61,745 nt of DNA from an uncultured Ruminococcus sp. (GTDB lineage: Bacteria; Bacillota; Clostridia; Oscillospirales; Ruminococcaceae): positions 1 through 61,745 of the forward strand of contig CACZPI010000081.1 in the NCBI GenBank assembly GCA_902783005.1. The letters run 5' to 3'. Position 1 is the first letter of the stretch. Each line of letters opens with the position of its first letter. The notes beneath the pieces are model-generated. The model did no database searches. It had not been told where the DNA came from and worked only from the letters and a program-made list of their open reading frames with translations. This document shows, piece after piece, positions 1 to 9,426 of the stretch. The position numbers were made by a program, and so were the translations under genes.

Positions 1-2
1 AT

Positions 3-42
3 AATGTAAAACCGCCGCTGCATCAAGGGATGCAGCGGCGGT
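3..42 (-). terminator. Intrinsic terminator, minus strand
   Basis: A 13-bp stem (11-23 with 30-42) and 6-base loop is followed on the minus strand by TTTACATTAT. It lies about 200 bases past the esterase stop codon. Confidence 0.5.
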
Positions 43-101
43 GAGCTTGTCAAAAAAGTCTGTTTTGGGGAGGACGTACTGCTGATCCGCCCCTCCCCCT
101 G

Positions 102-132
102 CCCCCTCCCCGCACGCGGGGAGGGGGTTTTT
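102..132 (+). terminator. Terminator-like hairpin, plus strand
   Basis: A GC-rich stem (102-113 with 116-127) is followed by TTTTT at 128-132 on the plus strand. No plus-strand gene is visible to its left, so it may serve a gene outside the window or be part of a repeat unit. Confidence 0.4.
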
Positions 133-238
133 AGGTGTGGGGGCTTCGCCCCAACACCCCCTGAAAAAGTGTCACAGACACTTTTTCGACAGTCTGAAAT
201 GCCGCATCACTGCGGCATTTCTAATTTAGTAGATGGGA

Positions 239-3200
239 TCACTTCACACAGGTGTAGAGTCCTTCGATTTTCTGGTTCTTGATGGCACCTGCCACGAGAC
301 CTGCCACAACATTGGCACCCTTCTCGCAGAAATGCGTTCCGTCTGTCGATCCCTCGACTGCACCCATCAGATGGTAGCTCAAGGCCGTGTCGTAGCCAAC
401 ACTGTTGTAGTGGTTCACCATCAGGGTATTCAGGTCAATGCACGGAATGTTGTACTTGCTGGCAAGGCTCTTGCAGGCATCACAGTAATTCGTGTAGCTG
501 TTGACGAACTTGCCGTTGGAATACGCCTTCAAGCCGATGACCGTAGTCACAAGAATGGGGGTCGCACCCTTGTCAAGGGTAGCATTGATGAACTGGGTCA
601 TGTACCATTCGTAGGAGCCTGCCTCGGGATTGTTCACATTCCCGCATACCGGCGCATAACGCTCCGACTTGGTATAGTCGGCATCATTGATGGCAAACTG
701 GATCAGCACATAATCCCCTGCCTTCAGGCTGTTTGCGATCGTTTCAAAGCGTCCCTGATCGTAGAAGCTCTTGGAGCTTCTGCCGGAAATCGCATGGTTG
801 GAAACGCTGCCGATATCATCATTGAAATAATCACCGAGGTAGTAGCCCCAGCCCTGCTGCGGTGCTGCGCTCGCGCGGTAGGACTGTACAGTCGAATCAC
901 CGGCAATGTAGACCACAGGCTTGGCTGCCGCTGCTGCTTCCTGACGCTGTCTCTCAAGCTCTGCATCGATCTCCGGCGAGAAGATCTCCGCGATCGGCTC
1001 ATCGGTAATATCCAGACGGATGTAATCGAGATTGGGACCGCCGTTTTCGGTCTCGGAGATGAACTTGATCGTATTGGCGCCGGCCTTCAGAGGCAGGACA
1101 ATACCGACTGTCTTCCAGTTGTCCCATGCATCGGTACCGATGAACGGCTGTCTCCAGTACTGCTGGGTATTGCCGTTGACCTCCACGCGCATGGTGCGGT
1201 CATCATTCTTGCCGTTGGACATGCGGATCTCGACATAATAGTTAGCCTCTTGGGCAACATTTACCGTGAAGGTGATATTGCTGTTGAGCTCGTTGTTGAG
1301 GTTGACATAGCCCTCGTCCTTGGTGTAGCCGGCATTCACGGTCTCGGCATAGCCCTGCTCCCAGGTCTGGTCAACAGCGAAATAGTAATCGGCATACGGA
1401 TCCTTCGGGATCATATCGGCAAACGGAGCATCCAGACACATCAGGTGCTTTTGCAGAAGAACAGCATCCTTCATGTCCACCGTACCGTCACCGGTCACAT
1501 CGGCCACCAGCATCTGCTGATCGGTGAAGATGCCCGTGCGCATTGCCATGCGCTTCATCAGGGCCATGTCGAAGATGTCAACCACACCGTCGGCATTGAT
1601 GTCGCCCATGATGCCGCTGACAGACTGCGTGGGCTGCGTCGGCTGGGTATCCGGCTCGCTTGTGGGCTGGGTGTCAGGCTCCGTGGGCTGCTGCTGGATC
1701 TCGACCTTGACTGCCTGCCAGTTCTGGCATGTGCTGTAGGAATACTGCCACTGCTGGACATTCGCGCCGGATTCCCTGGATGCGGAGGCGACCTCCACAA
1801 AGCAGGCATCACGCGAGGAACGGGTCGAAATGTAGTAGGAGCCGTCACCGATCTTGGTGAACTGGAAGAGCATCATGCTGTCCTTGGTATTGTAAGGAAC
1901 AAGCTCGATGTTACCGCCGCTGTCTGCACTCATGGCTTTCAGGCAGTAATCGGGATTCACGGCAGAGCGCATATAATAATAGGTAGTGCCGCCCGCAAAG
2001 GGAGTGAGCTGGAACTGCTGTGCAGTCAGTCCGTTGCTGCCCCACTGCTGGAGATTGGTGCCCTCCGCCATCTCACCGCCTGCCACATCCATGACAAGTC
2101 CGGAATTGGTATTCTTGAAGGTGTAGTAAACGGAGGTATCCATTTCGGTATCGCCGATCTTCATGAGACCTGCAATGATCTCGGCATTCTTCTGCGCACC
2201 CTTGGCACTCTGGTGCAGGTCGTCCCGGTTGTCCCCGGTACCTGCATAATACTCGTACATCGCATCATAGGCAGCCTGGTTATCCGCGCCGAGGGACAGA
2301 CCGAAATTCTGCCATGCAGTAAAATCGTCAATGACGGTGACGCCCTGCTCCTGACCGATCTGGTCGAGCTGGCCGCCGAACCATCGTCCACCGAGCAGCA
2401 CATAGGAACCGGCGCTGTTTGTGCGGATCAGGTCACCGTGACGTCCCTGCTGCTTGACGAGGATGACATTCATGCCCTTGCCCTTGGCGACCTTGACCAT
2501 GTCGGTCACGACGTTGTAGTATTCCTCACCATTGGAATAGTTCGTGTCATTGATACCAATGGAGATCACATAGTAGTCGCCGGGCTTGCCGTAATACTTG
2601 ATGGCATCGAACTGGCCTCCGTCCACAAAGCCCTTGGCATACTGTCCGGAGGATGCCTGATTGCGCACCTCAAAGACATTGGTATTGATGTAGTTTTTCA
2701 GGTACTGCCCCCACCCGTGCTGGGCGTAATCGGGGGTATTGTAGTAATTGGCGACCGTGGAATCGCCGCAGATCCAGACGGTCGGCTTCATGGCACCGGT
2801 GGTATTGAGCTGGGTGATCTCGAGTGCCGCAATGGTATACTTGACACCGTTCATGCCGGCAACGGCAGAGATATTGAGCTTGCCGTCCGTGACCGGAACC
2901 TGAATGGATTCAACAGCATTCGTGCCGGTCAGGTTGATCATCTGGAGCATTCCCTCGATCTTGATCGAGGTACGCGGACTGTCGCCGGTGGTAACAGTCA
3001 CCTGATAGAGGCCGGTCGGCAGATCAACCTGGAATTCACCTCCGGTGAAGCTGACCGCATCGGCATTGGCACCGACGCCGTTTGCTGTGACATCGGCCAC
3101 GCTGCCGGAGAAGCCGTACCCGCGGGATGTATTGTAGGCATCGGATGCCGATACACCTGTAAATCCGCTGGCTGTGCCGGAGGCGCCGAAGTCAAATTTC

Positions 3201-3316
3201 CAGTTGGCGGTCGCTGCCTTCGTCGGCATGGCGCTCATCCCTGCAAATGCGGTGCAGGACAGCGCGAGCGATGTGATCCCGCTGAGTATGCGTTTGAAAC
3301 GGGATTTTGTTTGCAT
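239..3316 (-). CDS. Secreted dockerin protein with two SGNH esterase domains (rhamnogalacturonan acetylesterase-like)
   Basis: This 1025-residue secreted protein probably removes acetyl groups from pectin or other plant polysaccharides. Order of parts: signal peptide (about 1-35); beta-sandwich like that at the N-terminus of rhamnogalacturonan acetylesterases (38-170); SGNH domain 1 with GDST (184-187), GIND (254-257) and a D365-x-x-H368 pair; ricin-B/CBM13-like lectin domain (395-540); Pro/Thr linker (541-566); dockerin with two calcium-loop repeats (570-627); CBM35-like domain (643-772); SGNH domain 2 with GDST (806-809), IND (876-878) and D992-x-x-H995. Both catalytic sets look complete. 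The start is supported by AGGAGG eight bases upstream and a TTGCAA-N17-TATAAT promoter. The dockerin predicts docking to a cellulosome scaffoldin. Exact substrate is inference from the CE12-like family resemblance. Confidence 0.9.
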   Translation of the reverse strand: MQTKSRFKRILSGITSLALSCTAFAGMSAMPTKAATANWKFDFGASGTASGFTGVSASDAYNTSRGYGFSGSVADVTANGVGANADAVSFTGGEFQVDLPTGLYQVTVTTGDSPRTSIKIEGMLQMINLTGTNAVESIQVPVTDGKLNISAVAGMNGVKYTIAALEITQLNTTGAMKPTVWICGDSTVANYYNTPDYAQHGWGQYLKNYINTNVFEVRNQASSGQYAKGFVDGGQFDAIKYYGKPGDYYVISIGINDTNYSNGEEYYNVVTDMVKVAKGKGMNVILVKQQGRHGDLIRTNSAGSYVLLGGRWFGGQLDQIGQEQGVTVIDDFTAWQNFGLSLGADNQAAYDAMYEYYAGTGDNRDDLHQSAKGAQKNAEIIAGLMKIGDTEMDTSVYYTFKNTNSGLVMDVAGGEMAEGTNLQQWGSNGLTAQQFQLTPFAGGTTYYYMRSAVNPDYCLKAMSADSGGNIELVPYNTKDSMMLFQFTKIGDGSYYISTRSSRDACFVEVASASRESGANVQQWQYSYSTCQNWQAVKVEIQQQPTEPDTQPTSEPDTQPTQPTQSVSGIMGDINADGVVDIFDMALMKRMAMRTGIFTDQQMLVADVTGDGTVDMKDAVLLQKHLMCLDAPFADMIPKDPYADYYFAVDQTWEQGYAETVNAGYTKDEGYVNLNNELNSNITFTVNVAQEANYYVEIRMSNGKNDDRTMRVEVNGNTQQYWRQPFIGTDAWDNWKTVGIVLPLKAGANTIKFISETENGGPNLDYIRLDITDEPIAEIFSPEIDAELERQRQEAAAAAKPVVYIAGDSTVQSYRASAAPQQGWGYYLGDYFNDDIGSVSNHAISGRSSKSFYDQGRFETIANSLKAGDYVLIQFAINDADYTKSERYAPVCGNVNNPEAGSYEWYMTQFINATLDKGATPILVTTVIGLKAYSNGKFVNSYTNYCDACKSLASKYNIPCIDLNTLMVNHYNSVGYDTALSYHLMGAVEGSTDGTHFCEKGANVVAGLVAGAIKNQKIEGLYTCVK

Positions 3317-3372
3317 ACAAATTCCTCCTTTGAAAAATAGAATGATTAAATAACAATTTATTCATCATTTCT

Positions 3373-3401
3373 ATTATACCTAAAGTTTCACGAATTTGCA
3401 A
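3373..3401 (-). promoter_or_regulatory. Sigma-A-type promoter of the SGNH/dockerin gene
   Basis: On the minus strand TTGCAA (3396-3401) is 17 bases from TATAAT (3373-3378). Confidence 0.7.
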
Positions 3402-3462
3402 TGACTTTTTGTATTGTTTTTGTTGCTTTTCTTCGCTTATTATCGCTTTTCTCACCATCTGC

Positions 3463-3492
3463 AAAAAGCACCGGATCCGTTTGGATCCGGTG
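3463..3492 (-). terminator. Terminator of the hyp/nitrogenase-like operon
   Basis: A 10-bp stem (3469-3478 with 3483-3492, loop GTTT read on the plus strand) is followed on the minus strand by CTTTTTG. It lies just after the last gene of the operon. Confidence 0.75.
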
Positions 3493-3500
3493 AAGTATGC

Positions 3501-3764
3501 TCAGGATTGTGCCTCGTCCATCAACGCCTGGTCAATCGCGATCGCAAGCTGATCGGCGCAGGAGGTGCCGCGCATCCCGCATTCATTTCCGCGCAGCAGA
3601 TCGGCGATCTCCTCCGCATCCGCGCCCTCAAGCAGCTTGGAAAGTGCAGCGGTATTGCCGGGACATCCCCCGTTGAAACGGACATTGTGCAGCTTGCCGT
3701 CCTCCAGCGAAAAGCCGATCTGACGGGCACAGACGCCTCTGGTATTGTAAACGTAATCCTTCAT
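3501..3764 (-). CDS. Small TSCPD-domain protein (TIGR03905-like), last gene of hyp operon
   Basis: This 87-residue protein has the features of the small stand-alone TSCPD family: a FNGGCPGN motif (about residues 30-37), a GNECG motif and a TSCADQLA motif near the C-terminus. The same fold occurs at the end of some vitamin-B12-dependent ribonucleotide reductases, but the function of the stand-alone proteins is not known to me. The ATG at 3764 is chosen because AGGAGG lies six bases upstream; longer readings in this frame run back into hypE. It starts 16 bases after the hypE stop and precedes the operon terminator, so it is co-transcribed with the hyp and nitrogenase-like genes. Conserved cysteines could bind metal or a cluster, which is inference. 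Confidence 0.8.
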   Translation of the reverse strand: MKDYVYNTRGVCARQIGFSLEDGKLHNVRFNGGCPGNTAALSKLLEGADAEEIADLLRGNECGMRGTSCADQLAIAIDQALMDEAQS

Positions 3765-3780
3765 CCGAATCCTCCTTCTC

Positions 3781-4788
3781 TCAGCAGATCCGCGGCAGCA
3801 GCTCGCCCTTGGGCTGCGGGAGCATGGTCTGGGTGCCGATCTCCGTTTCCATGACAACGCGGCCTGCATGCTCCGCAGTCACATGACCGATGACAGCAGC
3901 ATTCCTGGAATACGGGCATTCATGCAGCGCATCCACCAGCTTCTGAGCCTCCTCCTGCGGAGCAAAGATCACAAGTCTCCCCTCGCATGCCAGATACAGC
4001 GGCTCCAGGCCAAGCATGCCGCATACGCCCTTGACACGCGGATCCACCGGAATGGACGGCGCATCAAGCGTAATGCCCACATTGCTCTGCTCTGCGATCT
4101 CATACAGCACCGTGCCGACGCCGCCGCGGGTCGCATCGCGGATCACATGGATCTGATCGGTCGCTTCAAACATGCGCTCGACCGTGCCCCAGAGCGGTGC
4201 GCAGTCGCTGTCCACATCCGAACCGATCCCGAAATCATCCCGCGCGATCAGAATGGTGCAGCCGTGCCGCCCCACATCGCCGGACACAATGACAGCATCC
4301 CCGGGCTTTGCATAAGCTCCGGAGGTATGGGCATGCTCCATGATCTGACCAATGCCCGTAGTCGTAATGAATACGCCGTCGCACTGCCCCTTTCCCGCGA
4401 CCTTGGTATCACCGGCAACGATCTTCACGCCGACCTCGGCAGCCGTCTTTTCCATTGCCGCGGCGATCTCCTCGAGATCATCGAGCGGGAAGCCCTCCTC
4501 AATGACGAAGCCGCAGGTCATATACAGCGGCTTGGCACCCATACAGGACAGGTCGTTGACCGTGCCGCAGATGGAGAGCTTGCCGATATTGCCGCCGTTA
4601 AATTTCCACGGAGATACGATGAATCCATCCGTGGACATCGCAAGCCGCCCGCCGGGCTGCGGCAGAACTGCGGCATCATCCGCAGTGAATTCCGGATTGG
4701 AGAAATGCGCCTGAAAGACCCTTGCGATCAGCTCGCTTGTCTGCCTGCCCCCCGCGCCGTGCGCAAGGGTCACTGTTGTTTCACTCAT
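3781..4788 (-). CDS. hypE: Hydrogenase maturation protein HypE (carbamoyl dehydratase)
   Basis: HypE accepts a carbamoyl group from HypF on its C-terminal cysteine and dehydrates it with ATP to a thiocyanate, the source of the cyanide ligands in the Fe(CN)2CO unit of [NiFe] hydrogenase. The 335-residue protein has the PurM/AIR-synthetase-like layout: N-terminal LAHGAGG motif, GFIVSPWKFNGGNIGKLS-type ATP-binding region, and the diagnostic C-terminus PRIC with the catalytic cysteine as the last residue (C335). It lacks nothing visible. The gene follows hypD by 15 bases with GGAGG before its ATG. Identification is secure; whether its cyanide goes to a hydrogenase or to another enzyme in this organism is not shown by the window. 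Confidence 0.97.
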   Translation of the reverse strand: MSETTVTLAHGAGGRQTSELIARVFQAHFSNPEFTADDAAVLPQPGGRLAMSTDGFIVSPWKFNGGNIGKLSICGTVNDLSCMGAKPLYMTCGFVIEEGFPLDDLEEIAAAMEKTAAEVGVKIVAGDTKVAGKGQCDGVFITTTGIGQIMEHAHTSGAYAKPGDAVIVSGDVGRHGCTILIARDDFGIGSDVDSDCAPLWGTVERMFEATDQIHVIRDATRGGVGTVLYEIAEQSNVGITLDAPSIPVDPRVKGVCGMLGLEPLYLACEGRLVIFAPQEEAQKLVDALHECPYSRNAAVIGHVTAEHAGRVVMETEIGTQTMLPQPKGELLPRIC

Positions 4789-4803
4789 GATTCTCGTTCC
4801 TCC

Positions 4804-5853
4804 TCAATTGGTTGCATATTGATAATACGCCGCACAGGCACCCTCATCCGATACCATGCATGCTCCGACCGGATGCAGCGGCGTACAGCCCTTGCCGAAT
4901 ACCTTGCAGTCGGACGGACGGCATTTTCCCTGGAGCACATCGCCGCACCGGCAGGCAGGATTTGGTCTGCCGGTGATCACCGGCATATGATATTTGATAC
5001 GCGCATCATAGTCCGCATACGCCTCGCGCAGCTTCATGCCGCTGCCCGGGATCATGCCAAGCCCGCGCCATTCACTGTCGCAAGGCTCCATGACTTCCTC
5101 CATCAGACGAATCGCAGCAGGATTTCCTTCATCCCTGACCACTCGCGGATAGCAGTTGCGGAAAAACGGCTTTCCTTCTCCAAGGAGCTTGACCGTTACC
5201 GCCATTGCCGTGAGCAGCTCCGCTGCGGTAAAGCCCGCCACAACGCCGGACACGCCCTGCTCCTCGCAAAGCCGCTGACAGACGGCATTGCCTGTGATCG
5301 CATTGACATGGCCGGGGTACAGGAAGGCATCCGCACTTCCGACAAGCGCCTGGTAGGCATTCGGCATGGTCTTGTTGGCGGTCAGCAGGGAGAAATTTTT
5401 CAGACCTGCCGCCTTTGCCTGCTTCGCCGCAAGACATGCGGAGGGCGTTGTGGTCTCGAATCCGACTGCCAGGAAGGCGACCTGACGATCCGGATTCTCC
5501 TTTGCAATTTCCACCGCATCCAGCGGCGAATACACCGGCCGCACATCCGCACCCTTCGCCCTGGCGCCCGCAAGGCTCATTTCCGTTCCGGGCACGCGGA
5601 TGAGGTCACCGAAGGTACAGACGATGCAGCCCTGTTCAAGTGCGAGCCAGCATGCTTCATCAATAAACCCGACTGCCGTCACGCAGACCGGACATCCGGG
5701 GCCGGAGATCAGGTCAATGGATTCCGGCAGCAATCCGCGGATGCCGAGCCGGAAGATCTCATGCGTATGCGTGCCGCAGACCTCCATGATGCGCAGGGGT
5801 CTTCCGGAATAGCCGGTAATGATCTCCCGCGCCGCTCTGATCGTTTCGTTCAT
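4804..5853 (-). CDS. hypD: Hydrogenase maturation protein HypD (Fe(CN)2CO scaffold)
   Basis: HypD, with HypC, carries the iron atom while CO and two cyanides are added, and has a [4Fe-4S] cluster. The 349-residue protein keeps all family signatures: CGTHTHE near residue 26, GPGCPVCVT near residue 51, the GFETTTPS motif, and the C-terminal cysteine-rich block CRCGDVLQGKCRPSDC followed by the CMVSDEGACAAYY ending. Its ATG overlaps the hypC stop by four bases, so the two partners are translationally coupled, as expected for a HypC-HypD complex. No odd substitutions were seen. Confidence 0.97.
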   Translation of the reverse strand: MNETIRAAREIITGYSGRPLRIMEVCGTHTHEIFRLGIRGLLPESIDLISGPGCPVCVTAVGFIDEACWLALEQGCIVCTFGDLIRVPGTEMSLAGARAKGADVRPVYSPLDAVEIAKENPDRQVAFLAVGFETTTPSACLAAKQAKAAGLKNFSLLTANKTMPNAYQALVGSADAFLYPGHVNAITGNAVCQRLCEEQGVSGVVAGFTAAELLTAMAVTVKLLGEGKPFFRNCYPRVVRDEGNPAAIRLMEEVMEPCDSEWRGLGMIPGSGMKLREAYADYDARIKYHMPVITGRPNPACRCGDVLQGKCRPSDCKVFGKGCTPLHPVGACMVSDEGACAAYYQYATN

Positions 5854-6059
5854 AGCAGCCCCTCCAGCAGACCTGCGGTCTCCGCTTCATCATCCTCGGT
5901 GATCTTTGCAATGGCGACACCGGCGTGTACCATCACGAAATCACCCGGCTCAAGATCGTCGAGAACACCGGCACTGACCTCACGGGTCGCACCGTTGGCG
6001 TCAATCAGCGCCGTTCCGTCTTCTACACTGACAACCTTTGCAGATAATCCAACACACAT
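5850..6059 (-). CDS. hypC: Hydrogenase maturation chaperone HypC/HybG/HupF family
   Basis: HypC is a small OB-fold chaperone whose N-terminal cysteine (exposed after removal of Met1) holds the iron during ligand assembly with HypD and then delivers it to the hydrogenase large subunit. This 69-residue protein starts MCVGLSAKVV, which places the essential Cys at position 2. The ATG at 6059 is preferred over one 15 bases upstream because it gives Cys2 and has GGAGG eight bases away. It has the usual GDFVMVHAGVAIAKI core. A 38-base gap separates it from hypF and it overlaps hypD by four bases. Confidence 0.95.
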   Translation of the reverse strand: MCVGLSAKVVSVEDGTALIDANGATREVSAGVLDDLEPGDFVMVHAGVAIAKITEDDEAETAGLLEGLL

Positions 6060-6097
6060 GGTAAATACCTCCATAAAGATAGAATGATTGATTTTGT

Positions 6098-8395
6098 TTA
6101 TACATGCATTGCAGCATATGCCGCCTGTCCGACGGCAATGCCGCCGTCATTGGGCGGGATCAGATGATGTCGGAGCACGGTGATACCCTGTGCCGCGAAC
6201 ATTTCTTCGCAAAGCCGCGTCAGCAGCCGGTTCTGAAAGACCCCGCCGCTGAGTGCCGCCGTCTGAATGCCGGTCTGCTCCCGCAGAATGCAAACACTCT
6301 CCGTGATCTGCTGAGCAAGTGCGGCATGGAACTGACAGGCAAGCGCCTCCTTCGTTTCCGGATGTGCCAGCATTTCCTCTGCAACGCGGGATAATAGCTT
6401 TGCTGTCGGAAGCGTCACAAAGCCGCCACGCTCCATGACCGGAATGCGCTCCGGTGCAGGAATGCCGTTTCGCTTGGCATAGCGCTCCGCCTGCGTCATC
6501 AGCGCCGTGGCTGCTTCGCCTTCAAAGGTCGATGCCGTCCGGATGCCCAGTACCGCGGAAGCTGCATCAAACAGCCTTCCGCAGCTTGTTGAGGAGACTG
6601 CATTGATATGCCGCTGTGCCATGGCACGCTGTACGCCGAAATTCTGCGCGTCACACAACCCGAGCTTCACACACGCATCCTCTGCCGCATCTCCGAGCAT
6701 ATCCCGGAAGATCGACACCGCAATGCGCCAGCCCTCCTTCGAGGACGCATCCCCGCCGATCTGAAGAAACGGCGCAATGCTTCCCCGGCGTTCATAGCCG
6801 GAAAAATCGGAAATCAGCAATTCCCCGCCCCAGATCGTTCCGTCATCGCCGTAGCCGGTGCCGTCCATGCTCACGCCGATCACGCGGCCTGTACAGCCGT
6901 TTTCTGCCATGCAGGAGAGAATATGCGCATAATGATGCTGCACCTGCACGAGCGGAATGTCCCGCTGTGCGGCAAGCTCCTGTGCAACGGTGACGGTATT
7001 GTACAGCGGATGGGTGTCGCAGGCGATCACCTCCGGCTTTGCTTCCAGAAGGCCGCACAGACGATCGACCGATTCCCGCAGCGCGGCCACCGTGCGGATG
7101 TCCGCCATGTCCCCGACATAGGGAGAGGCATACAGCAGTCCTCCCCGCGCAATGCAGAAGCTGTTTTTCAGCTCCCCGCCGATACCAAGTGCCTGCCGCG
7201 GAGAATCGGCTTTGAGCATGACCGGCAGCGGCGCAAAGCCCCGGGAACGCCGGATCATGTAGGGCGCTCCGTCCAGCCAGTCACAGACGGAATCATCGGC
7301 ACGAATGCGGATCTTCCGGTCATGCGACAAAATCAGATCACAGAATCCGCCGATCTCCTTGACGGCATCCGCGTCATTCCGGCAGATCGGTGCGTCCCTT
7401 GCATTACCGCTGGTCATTACCAGACAGTCCGTCATGGCAATGCCGTCGGGATAGTCAAACAGCAGCATCTGTACCGGTGCATACGGCAGCATGACGCCAA
7501 CCGTATCCATGTCCGGTGCGATTTTTGCCGACAAGGTGCAACCCGGCTGCTTTTCGAGGAGAAGAATGGGCTTTTGCCAGCCGGTCAGCCATTCGGACTG
7601 TCCCTCCTGCACGATGCATTCGCGCTGCACCGTTTCGGGATCGCGCATCATCACCGCAAAGGGCTTCATCGGGCGGTGCTTGAGCAGCCGGAGTCTTTCT
7701 ACTGCGGCAGTATTGCGGGCATCACAGCACAGGTGGAATCCGCCGATGCCCTTGACCGCGGCGATCTTCCCTTCCATGACCGCACGCCGGACAGCCGTGA
7801 TCGCATCCTTTCCGCGTATGTCCGTGCCGACCAGATAGACCTGCGGGCCGCATGCATTGCAGCAGACGGGCTGTGCATCGTAGCGGCGGGTCGCAGGGTC
7901 TTCATATTCGCTGCGGCATTCCGGACACATCGGGAATTCCGCCATACTCGTGCGTTCCCGGTCGTAGGGCATCGTATCAAGGATCGTCAGGCGCGGACCG
8001 CATTGGGTGCAGTTGATGAAGGGATGCAGATAGCGCCGGTCTTGCGGGTCAAACAGCTCCCTGCGGCATTTGTCGCAGGTGGCGATGTCGGGCGAGACAA
8101 AGATATTGCCGTATTCCCGCTTGGATTCAATAATGGAAAATTCCCGGAATTCCGGTGCATCCTCCACCGTCTGCACTTCTGTATCGAGGATCATGGAGCG
8201 CTCCGGCGCTTCCTGTGCAATGGCTTTCTGAAATGCCGCAAGGGCTTGCGCTTCCCCCTGCGCATAGATCTCCACATACGATCCCTTGTTCGACACCGTA
8301 CCGCGAATGCCGTACCTTCCAGCCGTGACCGCGGTAAACGGCCGGAATCCGACACCCTGTACAATGCCGAAAAGCTGCATTTTTATGGTGCGCAT
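6098..8395 (-). CDS. hypF: Hydrogenase maturation carbamoyltransferase HypF
   Basis: HypF converts carbamoyl phosphate and ATP to carbamoyl-adenylate and passes the carbamoyl group to HypE. Domains in order: acylphosphatase-like (about 4-90, with VQGVGFRPF), two zinc-finger pairs (C107/C110 with C129/C132, and C157/C160 with C179/C182), YrdC-like (about 195-375) and a Kae1-like carbamoyltransferase half with [20 protein letters not shown] and the LSGGVFQN motif. The 765-residue length matches the family. The start at 8395 ([12 protein letters not shown]) has GAGG at a good distance and overlaps the upstream NifK-like gene by 13 bases, so it is coupled to the nitrogenase-like genes rather than separately expressed. 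Confidence 0.96.
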   Translation of the reverse strand: MRTIKMQLFGIVQGVGFRPFTAVTAGRYGIRGTVSNKGSYVEIYAQGEAQALAAFQKAIAQEAPERSMILDTEVQTVEDAPEFREFSIIESKREYGNIFVSPDIATCDKCRRELFDPQDRRYLHPFINCTQCGPRLTILDTMPYDRERTSMAEFPMCPECRSEYEDPATRRYDAQPVCCNACGPQVYLVGTDIRGKDAITAVRRAVMEGKIAAVKGIGGFHLCCDARNTAAVERLRLLKHRPMKPFAVMMRDPETVQRECIVQEGQSEWLTGWQKPILLLEKQPGCTLSAKIAPDMDTVGVMLPYAPVQMLLFDYPDGIAMTDCLVMTSGNARDAPICRNDADAVKEIGGFCDLILSHDRKIRIRADDSVCDWLDGAPYMIRRSRGFAPLPVMLKADSPRQALGIGGELKNSFCIARGGLLYASPYVGDMADIRTVAALRESVDRLCGLLEAKPEVIACDTHPLYNTVTVAQELAAQRDIPLVQVQHHYAHILSCMAENGCTGRVIGVSMDGTGYGDDGTIWGGELLISDFSGYERRGSIAPFLQIGGDASSKEGWRIAVSIFRDMLGDAAEDACVKLGLCDAQNFGVQRAMAQRHINAVSSTSCGRLFDAASAVLGIRTASTFEGEAATALMTQAERYAKRNGIPAPERIPVMERGGFVTLPTAKLLSRVAEEMLAHPETKEALACQFHAALAQQITESVCILREQTGIQTAALSGGVFQNRLLTRLCEEMFAAQGITVLRHHLIPPNDGGIAVGQAAYAAMHV

Positions 8396-9426
8396 GTATC
8401 TGTCCTCAATTCTGCACTGACTGCGTGATGGGCAAAGGGAATGAATGTGCCCTCCCATCCCCGCAGCAGACGCCGGAAGGCATTGTCGGCAATGATGACC
8501 TCATACCCGCGATCACGGATCGTTTCGAGGAGCATATCCTCCCCCGTGATTCGGAAATCCTGCTCTCTTGCCAGATCCGGCGAAAACAGGAACCATGTCG
8601 CGCAGTCGGCATTCCGGTCTTCCATCTGCTCACGCAGCGCATTGGCCGCGATCTGCTGGTGAATGATGAGTGTCTTACTGCCGCGGATTTCCTTTGCCTG
8701 CGCAACCACCTCCGGCGGCAGACAGGGAAAACCGGTCTCATAGGGAATGCCAAAATGCTCATGCAGCTCCTGTGCTGCCTTGAGACCGGAAGGAGCGATC
8801 ACATACAGCTTTTCGCATTCCGTCACGCGGCGGATCTCGTCAAGAGAGCTGTCAAGTCCGAAGCAAACTGCCTCTGTGCAGTTCATCGCGCGGACAATAT
8901 CCCGTGCATGGGTAAAGCCGGTATCCAGCGGCGTTGCACCGAGAATGCCGACCTTGCCCGGCTTCACAGGGAGCTTCTCTCTGGCAAAGCGCCGGAACAG
9001 CGCACAGTATGCCTTTTCTGCGCCCTTGTCGTAATACTTCGTTCCGTCTGTATTCAGGGCGATGCACGGCAGGCCTGTCTGCTTTTCGGCCATTCTTTCG
9101 AGTGCATGAAAATCAGTCGCAATGACCGCGGGAACCGGTGTGCCGATGACTGCGGTGAATGCCGCCTCCGGCACCTGCGTACAGACCTTGGCCAGTTTCT
9201 TCACCAGCCGTTCATCGCGTCCGAGAATGGCATCCATATCCCGCAGTCCAGCGCTGAACAATGCCGAACGCTTTTCATGCCAACGCGGCTCGTCGAATCC
9301 GCAGACATTGCCCGCGCATCCGCCTGCATCACAGATCACCACAATGCCGCCCAGCTCATACAGCACCGAGCAGGCACCGCTGTCATCAGGTGCAAACGGC
9401 GACAATGCTTTGAGCAGCTTCTTCAT
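8383..9426 (-). CDS. Nitrogenase-like component, NifK/NifN-type, second module
   Basis: This 347-residue protein is related to the small subunits of nitrogenase-superfamily enzymes (NifDK, NifEN, BchNB, CfbD). It opens with a block shared with the protein at 11475-12581: D-x-x-G-x-CS-x-LYELGG (C19), DAGGC (C37) and DEPRW, followed by [11 protein letters not shown], the position of the conserved nitrogenase motif around a gly-rich turn. Candidate cluster ligands are C19, C32, C37 and C42. At 347 residues it is much shorter than NifK (about 520). Its ATG overlaps the stop of the NifD-like gene by four bases, indicating a 1:1 complex. Substrate unknown. Its paralogue has a cysteine at position 93 that is replaced here by isoleucine. 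Confidence 0.8.
   Translation of the reverse strand: MKKLLKALSPFAPDDSGACSVLYELGGIVVICDAGGCAGNVCGFDEPRWHEKRSALFSAGLRDMDAILGRDERLVKKLAKVCTQVPEAAFTAVIGTPVPAVIATDFHALERMAEKQTGLPCIALNTDGTKYYDKGAEKAYCALFRRFAREKLPVKPGKVGILGATPLDTGFTHARDIVRAMNCTEAVCFGLDSSLDEIRRVTECEKLYVIAPSGLKAAQELHEHFGIPYETGFPCLPPEVVAQAKEIRGSKTLIIHQQIAANALREQMEDRNADCATWFLFSPDLAREQDFRITGEDMLLETIRDRGYEVIIADNAFRRLLRGWEGTFIPFAHHAVSAELRTDTCAP

Larger units (their letters stand above)
1..238. repeat. Hairpin-rich intergenic stretch
   Basis: Five perfect or near-perfect inverted repeats lie within 220 bases: 11-23/30-42, 102-113/116-127, 135-144/148-157, 164-173/177-186 and 197-206/211-220. They sit downstream of the esterase gene on the minus strand. 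I see no open reading frame that looks real. Some may be transcription terminators and some look like a family of dispersed palindromic intergenic units, but only one copy is visible here. Confidence 0.6.

Noticed and set aside
233-3340. 1035-residue open frame on the plus strand
   Set aside because: It is the antisense shadow of the SGNH/dockerin gene, has no signal peptide, no ribosome binding site and no family resemblance.
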